The notes under the pieces were generated by a model that was not told the origin of the DNA, did not search any database, and was given only the letters and a program-made list of their open reading frames with translations. DNA of 14,052 nucleotides, from the NCBI GenBank assembly GCA_900772445.1, contig CAAHEL010000086.1:1-14052 (forward strand), read 5' to 3'. Numbering within the stretch: position 1 is the first letter of the stretch; the number at the start of each line of letters is the position of its first letter. Made by a program: the position numbers and the translations under genes. Source of the stretch: Bacilli bacterium. Lineage in GTDB: Bacteria > Bacillota_I > Bacilli_A > RF39 > UBA660. Shown here one piece after another: positions 7,283 to 13,977 of the stretch.

Positions 7283-9905
7283 ATTTTTTCTTTTTATTTT
7301 TATTATTATTATTTTTTACTTGTTCTATTCTAGGTTTATCATCATTTTTACTATTATCTTTCTTAGGTTCTAACTTTTGAATAACAGGTTCATCTTCATC
7401 ATCTTTCTTAAAGATTAAATATAATAATCCCAAAACAACTAGAATAATTAAAATAATAATTATAACCTTTTCAGTTTTATTATCAGTAACTTCAATTTCA
7501 TCATCATTATCATCAACTACCGGAGCTACCTTTGCTTTCTTATTAACAATTAACTTATAAGTTTTAGTTGTTCCATCTTGTGCGTATACAGTAATTCTAA
7601 CTTCATTCTTACCTTCTTTAAAGTTTTCATTACCTTCGATTTTAGCCCAAGCACTTCCATCTTCAACTATTGCACTAATATCAAGTGAGTCAACATCTGA
7701 CCCTACTTCAATATTATATTCAAGTATATCTTTATTAAAATCAATTTCATAACCACTTATTATAATATTACTTAAATTGTTATTTGAAGATTTATAAACT
7801 TTAACAACATTAATAGTATAAGTTCTAACTTCACCATTTTCTGCAGTAACATTAATACTAATCTTAGTATTATCACCAATTAAAGCATATTCTCTAAATC
7901 CATCAGTTGTAGCAAATTCATCACTTAATACACCATTAATAGTTACTTTACTTACCCAACTATCAACATATAAAGTATAATCTAATACATTACTATCAAA
8001 TACCTTATCAAAGTTACCTACTGAACTAGTTAAAGCACTAAGGAAATTATTAGTATGTAATAATCTATTAACTTTAATTTCTAGAGTATTACTAGCACTA
8101 ACTCCAAAACTATTACCATCAGCAAGTAAATTAACATCACTAACACTTACTTTTCCTAAACCTTCTTTTAAAGCAGTAAATGTTAATCTTACTAATCCTT
8201 CTTTATTAGCATTATAAAAATCAATACTAGCATAAATAAATCTATTATCTAAACTATTACCAACAAACTCTTCATTTAAAAGTTCTATTTTAGTTAATGC
8301 TAATACATCTTTATCATAATTAATTAATCCACTTATTAAATTAATATAATCATTATCAAATCCATTTAGCATTAAAGTTACTTCAAAACTTTCACCAACA
8401 TATAATTCATTAGTATTACTAACAATACTAGGAGTAACATTATCAGTAAGTTCTAGAATATTACTAGTATATTCACCAACATAAACATTATATCCTAATA
8501 ATGAAATATCTTTAATATCAATTTTATCATCACCATTAATATCTAAATTAATATAATCATAAAAACTAATATTATTATTTAATAACTTATTAATAAATGC
8601 TGATAAATCACTTTCTTCAACTAAACCGCCATCAACTTCACCATAAACTAATAAATCATAACTTAATACTTCACCATAATAATTAACATTAAGTACCATA
8701 CCATTTTCTAGCAAAGCATCTTCACTTACTAATTCATTATTTTTAGTAACACTATATTTTAAGTCATCTAGTTGTAATTCATTAAGTTCATTATATAAAT
8801 TTGCAACAGTATATGTATTTTCATTTTTAACAAATACACCTGTAAAATTTGATGAACCAATTACATGATATCTATTATTATTATCATCAAATAAATTATA
8901 ATCAGCATAAATATCACTATTTTCTAATGAACTATCAAAAACATATGCAAGCATATTATCTAAATATCTATATTCATTACCTAATTCTACTCTTTCTTCT
9001 TCAGTAAGTACAGAATAACTAAATACAGCATATCTAATATCATCAATATTATCAAAGTAATCCTTGATTACTACATCTTCAGTTTCATAAGTAAATTCAA
9101 TACTTTCTGAAGTAATCTTATTATTAGTTTCTTCTTCAATAATATCAAATCTAATATTATATACTCCACCTAATACTCTAGCATAATCAACTAAGAAATT
9201 AACACTATCAATGCCTAATACATCACTATCAACTAAAGTATCATTTACATAAATTAAATAACGATAAACTTTATCTGGATTAGTATCTCCAAAAGCAAAT
9301 GTATAAGAAATATTAACTTCATTAGTAGTTACTTCTGATTCACTAGGAATAACACTAACTATGCATTTATTTTCTTCACATGAAACATTATCTCCAGTAA
9401 CTTCATAAGTTAAACCTGCTAAATTATCTGTAATATTTTTTTCAAATGATGTTTCCATTATTTTTTCTACATCTTCTGTAGTTAATAACAATTTGTAATC
9501 TTCTTCTGTATATGTGCTTAAATCTATTTCTTCATTTTTAACATCATAAACTCTTATATTTAAAAGAGCAACTCCATTATAATCATAATCATTATGACTA
9601 ATAACAACACCAGTATTTAATACTGAACCTAATACTTTTTCATAACTAATTACATCATCTTTAACTGTACCATCTACATAAGTAAAAGACCTTACAGTTT
9701 CTAAAATATATGTTTTTTCTTCATCTAATTCCTTAGTACCATTACTTGTTATAACATAATCATCATCAGAATTAACAACAAGTTCAAGATTATAACTAGG
9801 AACTATTTCATCTGCTAATACCTTTATTGGACTAGCAACTTGAGAAAAAATCATACAAAATAGTAATAGAATTTTACCAAACTTACTAATTTTCTTTTTC
9901 TTCAT
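7281..9905 (-). CDS. Surface protein: dockerin-like repeat, cohesin-like domain, two cadherin-like domains, TM anchor
   Basis: An 874-aa exported protein. The signal peptide is about residues 1-31 (KKKK start, hydrophobic core FGKILLLFCMIF, probable cut after VLA). Residues 32-430 are beta-rich, acidic and unassigned, with two Cys at 176 and 181. Residues 450-475 contain one dockerin-type EF-hand loop, DINGDDKIDIKD (455-466), with ligands D1, N3, D5, D9 and D12; a second copy is not evident. Residues 492-611 resemble a cohesin domain (VGESFEVTLML, then SGLINYDKDVLAL). Residues about 615-702 and 705-789 each end like cadherin-like beta-sandwich domains (GEVRTYTINVVK; DGTTKTYKLIVNK). A TM helix at 814-832 leads to a 42-residue Lys/Asp-rich tail inside the cell. 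There is no LPXTG. The SD AAGGAAG precedes ATG 9905. It lies upstream of the tad operon with its own promoter and terminator. A role in adhesion or complex assembly is inference. Confidence 0.88.
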   Translation of the reverse strand: MKKKKISKFGKILLLFCMIFSQVASPIKVLADEIVPSYNLELVVNSDDDYVITSNGTKELDEEKTYILETVRSFTYVDGTVKDDVISYEKVLGSVLNTGVVISHNDYDYNGVALLNIRVYDVKNEEIDLSTYTEEDYKLLLTTEDVEKIMETSFEKNITDNLAGLTYEVTGDNVSCEENKCIVSVIPSESEVTTNEVNISYTFAFGDTNPDKVYRYLIYVNDTLVDSDVLGIDSVNFLVDYARVLGGVYNIRFDIIEEETNNKITSESIEFTYETEDVVIKDYFDNIDDIRYAVFSYSVLTEEERVELGNEYRYLDNMLAYVFDSSLENSDIYADYNLFDDNNNRYHVIGSSNFTGVFVKNENTYTVANLYNELNELQLDDLKYSVTKNNELVSEDALLENGMVLNVNYYGEVLSYDLLVYGEVDGGLVEESDLSAFINKLLNNNISFYDYINLDINGDDKIDIKDISLLGYNVYVGEYTSNILELTDNVTPSIVSNTNELYVGESFEVTLMLNGFDNDYINLISGLINYDKDVLALTKIELLNEEFVGNSLDNRFIYASIDFYNANKEGLVRLTFTALKEGLGKVSVSDVNLLADGNSFGVSASNTLEIKVNRLLHTNNFLSALTSSVGNFDKVFDSNVLDYTLYVDSWVSKVTINGVLSDEFATTDGFREYALIGDNTKISINVTAENGEVRTYTINVVKVYKSSNNNLSNIIISGYEIDFNKDILEYNIEVGSDVDSLDISAIVEDGSAWAKIEGNENFKEGKNEVRITVYAQDGTTKTYKLIVNKKAKVAPVVDDNDDEIEVTDNKTEKVIIIILIILVVLGLLYLIFKKDDEDEPVIQKLEPKKDNSKNDDKPRIEQVKNNNNKNKKKK

Positions 9906-9964
9906 ATCCGTCTTCCTTTCTTCTCCCCCATATTCTAGTCTGATTCAAGCCTATTATTTAAGAT

Positions 9965-9982
9965 TACCATCCTGCTACCATC
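9965..9982 (-). repeat. Two GATGGTA direct repeats in the surface-protein 5' leader
   Basis: On the minus strand GATGGTA occurs at 9976-9982 and 9965-9971, one helical turn (11 nt) apart. Both lie downstream of the predicted +1, so they could act in RNA or as an operator. No function can be assigned. Confidence 0.5.
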
Positions 9983-9994
9983 ATTTTCACAATA

Positions 9995-10003
9995 AGTATA
10001 ACA
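9995..10003 (-). promoter_or_regulatory. Extended -10 promoter of the surface-protein gene
   Basis: TGTTATACT on the minus strand gives TG-N-TATACT (-10 at 9995-10000). No good -35 is visible about 17 nt upstream. Predicted +1 is near 9988, leaving a leader of about 80 nt. Confidence 0.5.
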
Positions 10004-10026
10004 TAAATTTTCGACATTAAAAGACA

Positions 10027-10045
10027 TTTTACACTTTTTTTACAC
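10027..10045. repeat. Helically phased TTTTACAC direct repeat
   Basis: TTTTACAC occurs at 10027-10034 and 10038-10045, exactly 11 nt apart, with T tracts between and after (GTGTAAAA on the minus strand). It sits just upstream of the -35 region of the surface-protein promoter, where an activator site or UP-like element would be expected. Confidence 0.5.
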
Positions 10046-10105
10046 TTTTTTAACATAACATTTTTTACCAAGATAAAATTTAATTACTTTTTTATGATAT
10101 TTTCC

Positions 10106-10134
10106 TTGACTATTACATTTATTAATTATATAAT
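10106..10134 (+). promoter_or_regulatory. Sigma-A promoter of rpsD
   Basis: TTGACT (10106-10111), 17-nt spacer, consensus TATAAT (10129-10134). Predicted +1 is near 10141, giving a 5' leader of about 138 nt, long for this compact genome. Confidence 0.85.
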
Positions 10135-10140
10135 ATTAAT

Positions 10141-10278
10141 GCATTTTGGCAGCGATATCTTATTTTTATAACGTGTTTTTTACTAGTAACTATTTTGCTG
10201 CATAGCGAAAGTATCCTAGAACTCCCTATAAAAAGAAAGATATTCCTTTCAGAAGCAAAAAAAGAAAGGAGATATATT
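10141..10278 (+). promoter_or_regulatory. Structured rpsD leader, probable S4 autoregulatory element
   Basis: Three pairings can be read. GCAGC (10149-10153) pairs with GCTGC (10197-10201). GATATCTT (10154-10161) pairs with AAGATATT (10237-10244), enclosing most of the leader. TTCCTTTC (10243-10250) pairs with GAAAGGAG (10264-10271), burying the SD AAAGGAG ahead of ATG 10279. The first two helices interleave (pseudoknot-like). In Bacillus subtilis rpsD is repressed by S4 through its leader; that this leader works the same way is inference. Confidence 0.6.
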
Positions 10279-10884
10279 ATGGCAAGATACACAGGCCCAA
10301 ATAACAAACAAGCAAGAAGAGTATCATTTTCAATTCTAGAAACTGGTAAAGATATTGCAAAAAGACCTTATGGTCCAGGACAACACGGTCAAGCAAGAAA
10401 GAAAAAACCTTCAAACTATTCAGTACAATTAACTGAAAAACAAAAAGTTAGATTTATGTACGGAATAAGTGAAAAACAATTCAAGAAATTAGTTCAAGAA
10501 TCTGGTAAAATGAAAGGGGTACACGGTGAAAACCTATTTATCCTATTAGAAAGCAGATTAGATAACATAGTTTACAGAATTGGTTTTGCTACAACAAGAA
10601 GAGGTTCAAGACAATTAGTTAACCACGGACACATTACTGTTAATGGTAAAAAAGTTGATATTCCTTCTTACAGAGTTAAACCTGGAGATGTAATTTCACT
10701 AAAAGAAAGTTCTATGAACCATCCAGCAGTTGAAAATGCTCTTAAGAACATTGCAAAAAGAGTTGAATTCATCAAATATGATGATAAGAAAAAAGAAGCA
10801 ACTTATGTTAGATATCCTGAAAGAAGCGAATTAAACGCTGAAATCAATGAAGCATTAATCGTTGAATTCTATAGTAGAGTATAA
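10279..10884 (+). CDS. rpsD: 30S ribosomal protein S4
   Basis: Primary 16S rRNA-binding protein of the small subunit; it nucleates assembly of the 5' domain and contributes to accuracy. The start is ATG 10279 (MARYTGPNNK, 201 aa), 9 nt past the SD AAAGGAG (10265-10271). An upstream ATG at 10195 would put the SD and leader helices inside the coding region and is rejected. The N-terminal S4 region (RPYGPGQHGQARKKKPSNY, about 33-51) lacks Cys, so this is the zinc-free form. The S4 RNA-binding domain is at about 91-155 (LESRLDNIVYRIGFA, RRGSRQLVNHGHITVNGKK). The C-terminus AEINEALIVEFYSR is typical. The gene is monocistronic, as in many Bacillota, with its own promoter and terminator. Confidence 0.98.
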   Translation: MARYTGPNNKQARRVSFSILETGKDIAKRPYGPGQHGQARKKKPSNYSVQLTEKQKVRFMYGISEKQFKKLVQESGKMKGVHGENLFILLESRLDNIVYRIGFATTRRGSRQLVNHGHITVNGKKVDIPSYRVKPGDVISLKESSMNHPAVENALKNIAKRVEFIKYDDKKKEATYVRYPERSELNAEINEALIVEFYSRV

Positions 10885-10909
10885 TTTATATTCTACTTTT
10901 TCTTTTACT

Positions 10910-10971
10910 AAAATACCCATATAAAAACCCTATTTCTTCGAAAGAAACAAGGTTGCTATGAGTATTTTTTT
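10910..10971. terminator. Bidirectional terminator shared by rpsD and the convergent gene
   Basis: A long imperfect hairpin built of four stacked helices: AAAATAC/GTATTTT (10910-10916/10962-10968), CATA/TATG, AACC/GGTT and TTTCTT/AAGAAA (10933-10938/10942-10947) around loop CGA. On the plus strand a seven-T run ends it (10965-10971). On the minus strand a shorter TTTT run follows. The stop codon of the minus-strand gene (10970-10972) overlaps its edge. Confidence 0.8.
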
Positions 10972-11797
10972 ATCTACTAATACCCTTATATTTAGAATTA
11001 TCAAACACTAACATAGGTAAAAAGATAAAATTCAAAAACAATAATCCCCATACATATCCATTCTTTTTTCCAAATACCTTTGCCAAATGATAATTAAAAT
11101 AAATTAAATAAAAGAAATTAACTACAGGAATAAATAAAAGTAAAAATAGCCATTCCTTAATCATTACAATTTTATTTAAATAATATAAATTAACCAAAGG
11201 AATAACACCTAAAAATCCCCTTCTATTACACTTAACAAACAACTTCCATAAACTAACAATATAAATTAATAATATATCAAATATTGCTAAACCCCAAAAT
11301 AACAAATATAAATAATTAGTATCATACCCTAATTTCTTATAAATATCTTTAATATCACTCTTATTAACTTCATCTACCAAAGAATATATAATAACATTAT
11401 TCTTTTTTATAACAATACCATACTTTCCATTACTAGTTACTTCATACTTATTAAATTTCTTTAAGTTAATATCACTTCGATATTTTACCTTCTTTCCTTC
11501 ATAACTCATTATAGTAGCCTTAATATTAGTATATAAATTTTTTGCCTTAACTGAATCATTCATAACAACATAAGTAATATTTTTATTATCCTTCTTCGCC
11601 ATATAATAATTCTTTAAATACTCTCCATCATATTCATTAGTATAATCAGAAAATATATACCCTTCTTCCCTAACTATATTAGAAAAATCTACCGAATTAA
11701 CTAACTTATAACTATTATGAGAATTAAAATATAAAATACCCCCAGTTATTAATAAAATACCCAAAAAAACTAAACTAGTAATTAAATACTTCTTCAT
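10970..11797 (-). CDS. Membrane protein with extracytoplasmic domain and C-terminal DUF5684-like region
   Basis: A 275-aa protein. The start is ATG 11797 (MKKYLITSLV), because AGGAGGAG (11803-11810) lies 5 nt upstream. Reading from 11818 would place this SD inside the gene. TM1 is at about 4-24. Residues 25-150 form a Lys/Tyr/Asn-rich domain outside the membrane that I cannot assign. Four or so TM segments follow from about 152. The C-terminal third resembles DUF5684: W183KLF, GFLGVIPLVNLYYLNKIV (194-211), VFGKKNGYVWGLLFLNFIFLP (about 241-261). That family, of unknown function, is often found in peptidase- or transporter-like membrane proteins. The gene is single, with its own extended -10 promoter, and ends in the hairpin shared with rpsD. 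Function unknown. Confidence 0.85.
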   Translation of the reverse strand: MKKYLITSLVFLGILLITGGILYFNSHNSYKLVNSVDFSNIVREEGYIFSDYTNEYDGEYLKNYYMAKKDNKNITYVVMNDSVKAKNLYTNIKATIMSYEGKKVKYRSDINLKKFNKYEVTSNGKYGIVIKKNNVIIYSLVDEVNKSDIKDIYKKLGYDTNYLYLLFWGLAIFDILLIYIVSLWKLFVKCNRRGFLGVIPLVNLYYLNKIVMIKEWLFLLLFIPVVNFFYLIYFNYHLAKVFGKKNGYVWGLLFLNFIFLPMLVFDNSKYKGISR

Positions 11798-11811
11798 TCT
11801 AACTCCTCCTA

Positions 11812-11914
11812 GTAACATTGTATCAAATTTCTAACAAAAAGTCTTTAGTTTTAACAAAAAAATATTACAAAATAAAATGTAGCAAATTATTATAAATTCT
11901 ATGTAACATTGTAT
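11812..11914. repeat. Direct repeat GTAACATTGTAT, two copies 91 nt apart
   Basis: Identical 12-mers lie at 11812-11823 and 11903-11914. Read on the minus strand each is ATACAATGTTAC and contains a TACAAT hexamer. The first includes the -10 of the 275-aa protein gene; the second lies just past the ynbB stop. A duplicated promoter fragment or a pair of operator sites are both possible. Confidence 0.5.
11817..11845 (-). promoter_or_regulatory. Extended -10 promoter of the 275-aa membrane protein gene
   Basis: TGATACAAT on the minus strand (TACAAT at 11817-11822) with AAGACT at 11840-11845 as a partial -35, spacer 17 nt. Predicted +1 falls near 11810, right at the SD, so the leader is about 13 nt. 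Confidence 0.6.
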
Positions 11915-11917
11915 TAT

Positions 11918-11947
11918 AAAAAGAAAAAAGATTATAAATTTTTATCT
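11918..11947 (-). terminator. Weak candidate terminator after ynbB
   Basis: AGAT/ATCT (11944-11947 with 11929-11932) overlaps the ynbB stop and is followed on the minus strand by six T, a C and five T. The stem is only 4 bp with an AT-rich interior, so this rests mainly on the T tract and location. Confidence 0.3.
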
Positions 11948-13179
11948 ATAACCCTTAAATTATTAACTGCATTAATTACAGCAATCTTACCATATTGATA
12001 AGTCAAACTACCTTGTTGATATGCAATATAAGGACTTCTTACCGGACCATCACAAGATAATTCAATCGAAGAACCCTGCGTAAAAGAACCAGAAGCCATA
12101 ACAATCTTATCACTATATCCAGGCATATCAGATTCAACTACCAAAACATTTGAATCAACTGCCGAAGAAGACTGAATACTATTACAATAATTAATTAACT
12201 TATCTTTATCATTAAATATAATATTTTGAACGATATCTACTCTATCATCATTATACTTTGGTTCAACCATAAACCCTAATTTTTCCATAACTATACTAGT
12301 TAAAACTGCAGTTTTCAAACTAGAATTAACAACCGAAGGAGCAAAATATAAACCAAGTAAAATATTCTTATTTTGCCCTAAAGTTGGGCCTACTTCCTTA
12401 CCTTGTCCTGGAACATTTAATCTTTCTGCAACTAAATTAACATACTTACTTTTTCCAACAACATAAGCACCATTCGGAGCAATACCACCACCAAGATTTT
12501 TAATAAGTGAACCAACAACTATATCTGCTCCTACTTCTGTAGGTTCTTTTTTACTAACAAATTCACAATAACAATTATCAATCATAATTATTACTTCATT
12601 ATCAATTTCTTTTATTAATTTAATTACTTTTTCTAACTTTTCTATACTCAAACTCTTTCTTGTTGAATACCCCTTACTTCTTTGAATTTCAATTAACTTA
12701 ATCTTATTATTACTAACAAATTCCTTAATCTTATCATAATCAAAATCATCATTAACTAAATCAACTTGTAAATACTTAATACCAAAACTAATCAAACTAC
12801 TAGCATTTTCTCTTAATCCAATTACTTCATCTAAAGTATCATAAGGTTTACCACAAATAGATAACATAACATCTCCTGGTCTAAGTAAACCAAATAAAGT
12901 TGTAGTTAAAGCGTGTGTACCAGAAATAAACTGACTTCTAACTAAAGCATCTTCACACTTAAAAATATCAGAATATATTTTTTCAATAACATACCTACCT
13001 TCATCATCATAACCATAACCAGATGAAGAATTAAAATGACTTACATTTAGATTATATTTATGAAAAGCATTAATTACTTTTAAACTATTATATTCACAAA
13101 TATCATCTAATTTCTTAAATACATCACTAACTTCACTTTCACAATTATTAACAAAATCATATGCTTCTTTATTAATCAT
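11932..13179 (-). CDS. ynbB: PLP-dependent YnbB/'aluminium resistance'/methionine gamma-lyase-like protein
   Basis: Fold type I PLP enzyme of the Met_gamma_lyase/aluminium-resistance family (Bacillus YnbB), probably a C-S or C-C lyase; the true substrate is not known. The start is ATG 13179 (MINKEAYDFV, 415 aa), overlapping the SDR stop by 8 nt (ATGATTAA) with GGTGG upstream. TTG 13197 or ATG 13194 would add 5-6 residues. Numbered from 13179: SGTHAL (86-91) is the phosphate-binding loop of this family, IDNCYCEF (200-207) carries the Asp that contacts the pyridine nitrogen, and GSLIKNLGGGIAPNGAYVVG (223-242) carries the Schiff-base Lys227. GQGKEVGPTLGQNKNILLG (258-276) and FTQGSSIELSCDGP (366-379) are also family-typical. 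Full length with all key residues. Second gene of a two-gene operon with the SDR. Confidence 0.93.
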   Translation of the reverse strand: MINKEAYDFVNNCESEVSDVFKKLDDICEYNSLKVINAFHKYNLNVSHFNSSSGYGYDDEGRYVIEKIYSDIFKCEDALVRSQFISGTHALTTTLFGLLRPGDVMLSICGKPYDTLDEVIGLRENASSLISFGIKYLQVDLVNDDFDYDKIKEFVSNNKIKLIEIQRSKGYSTRKSLSIEKLEKVIKLIKEIDNEVIIMIDNCYCEFVSKKEPTEVGADIVVGSLIKNLGGGIAPNGAYVVGKSKYVNLVAERLNVPGQGKEVGPTLGQNKNILLGLYFAPSVVNSSLKTAVLTSIVMEKLGFMVEPKYNDDRVDIVQNIIFNDKDKLINYCNSIQSSSAVDSNVLVVESDMPGYSDKIVMASGSFTQGSSIELSCDGPVRSPYIAYQQGSLTYQYGKIAVINAVNNLRVIDKNL

Positions 13180-13903
13180 TTTTAACACCACCATCAACCT
13201 TTATTATACTATCATTTATATAACTAGCTTCTTCACTAGAAAGAAAATAAACAACATTAGCAATTTCCCTAGGATTAGCAAACCTACCAAGTAATATTTT
13301 ATCTTCTTGCTTTTTTCTGAATTCTAAAGATATATCACTATTCATTCTAGTATCAACCCAACCAGGACAAACACAATTAACATTTACATAAGGAGATAAA
13401 TAATTAGCAAGATTATGCGTAAGAGATATAATTCCCGCTTTGGAAGCATCATAATCTAAACTTTCTACATAATAACTATCTATTGCATTGGTACTACTAA
13501 TATTTATTATTCTACCATTTTTATTTTTTAACATTATTTCACTAACATATTTACTAACTAAAAAAGTACCAACTAAATTAACTTCAAGTATTTTCATAAA
13601 ATTAGCCTTAGTTTTATCTTCAAAAGTAGTATCAATAGCAATACCAGCATTATTAACAAGTACATCAATTGAATTAAATTTATTCCTAACAGAATTAACC
13701 ATCTTTATAATATCTTCTTCATTAGATATATCACATTTTAATACCAAAGTATTATTCCCACTATTAACTTCACTCTCTAATTCTAAAGCACCTTTCTTAT
13801 CACTATTATAAGTTATTACCACATTATAATTATTTTTAGCAAATAACCTAACAACTTCCCTACCAATTCCAGATGATGCTCCAGTTACTAATACTGTTTT
13901 CAT
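13172..13903 (-). CDS. Short-chain dehydrogenase/reductase (FabG-like SDR)
   Basis: A classical SDR of 243 aa. It has TGASSGIG (7-14) for the NAD(P) pyrophosphate, D58 in KCDIS for the adenine, NNAG (84-87), catalytic Asn109 in EVNLVG, Ser137 in INISS, Tyr151 and Lys155 in YDASK, and CPGWVDT (179-185). The end HGG-type signature is present as KVDGG (235-239). FabG-like 3-oxoacyl-ACP reductase is the closest general description, but with no fab genes nearby another alcohol/ketone substrate is as likely. SD GAGGTGG lies 5 nt before ATG 13903. It is first in an operon with the PLP enzyme, starting about 50 nt after the tRNA-His terminator; I see no convincing promoter, so read-through from the tRNA is possible. 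Confidence 0.93.
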   Translation of the reverse strand: MKTVLVTGASSGIGREVVRLFAKNNYNVVITYNSDKKGALELESEVNSGNNTLVLKCDISNEEDIIKMVNSVRNKFNSIDVLVNNAGIAIDTTFEDKTKANFMKILEVNLVGTFLVSKYVSEIMLKNKNGRIINISSTNAIDSYYVESLDYDASKAGIISLTHNLANYLSPYVNVNCVCPGWVDTRMNSDISLEFRKKQEDKILLGRFANPREIANVVYFLSSEEASYINDSIIKVDGGVKND

Positions 13904-13940
13904 ATTCCACCTCTATAACAAATAATATATATTAATATTT

Positions 13941-13965
13941 AAAATAAAAACCCTTAAATAAGGGT
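13941..13965 (-). terminator. Intrinsic terminator of tRNA-His
   Basis: ACCCTT/AAGGGT hairpin (13950-13955 with 13960-13965) with a 4-nt loop, followed on the minus strand by TTTTTATTTT. It lies 12 nt past the tRNA 3' end. Confidence 0.78.
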
Positions 13966-13977
13966 AATATTTACGTA

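Larger units (their letters stand above)
9906..10278. other. Divergent intergenic region between the surface-protein gene and rpsD
   Basis: 373 nt with no supportable gene; both strands are rich in stops. From left to right it holds the surface-protein 5' leader (9906 to about 9988) with an 11-nt-spaced repeat, an extended -10 at 9995-10003, a pair of TTTTACAC repeats at 10027-10045, about 60 nt of AT-rich filler, the rpsD promoter at 10106-10134, and the rpsD leader from about 10141. I searched it for a short Flp pilin gene and found none. Confidence 0.8.

Noticed and set aside
9906..9990. Cyclic-di-GMP riboswitch in the surface-protein leader, suggested by GGTAGCAGG and the pilus context
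   Set aside because: The conserved CACGCA, CAAACC-type and GCAAAG segments and the two stems of GEMM-I are absent, and GEMM-II features are not seen. The leader is too short for a full aptamer.
10195..10278. 28-residue N-terminal extension of S4
   Set aside because: It would translate through the SD AAAGGAG and the leader helices. S4 proteins begin with MARYTGP-like sequence at 10279.
10122..10307. 61-aa minus-strand reading frame opposite the rpsD leader and start
   Set aside because: It is antisense to the rpsD promoter, leader and first codons, has no visible ribosome binding site, and has no family resemblance. The leader structure explains the sequence better.
11903..11914. BlaI/MecI-type operator reading of the repeated 12-mer
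   Set aside because: It has TACA but not the spaced TGTA partner, so the dyad is not met. No blaI or similar regulator is nearby.
13488..13811. 107-aa plus-strand reading frame opposite the SDR gene
   Set aside because: It is a shadow of a gene with complete SDR motifs. The Leu/Ile/Ser-rich composition is what the complement of such codons gives.
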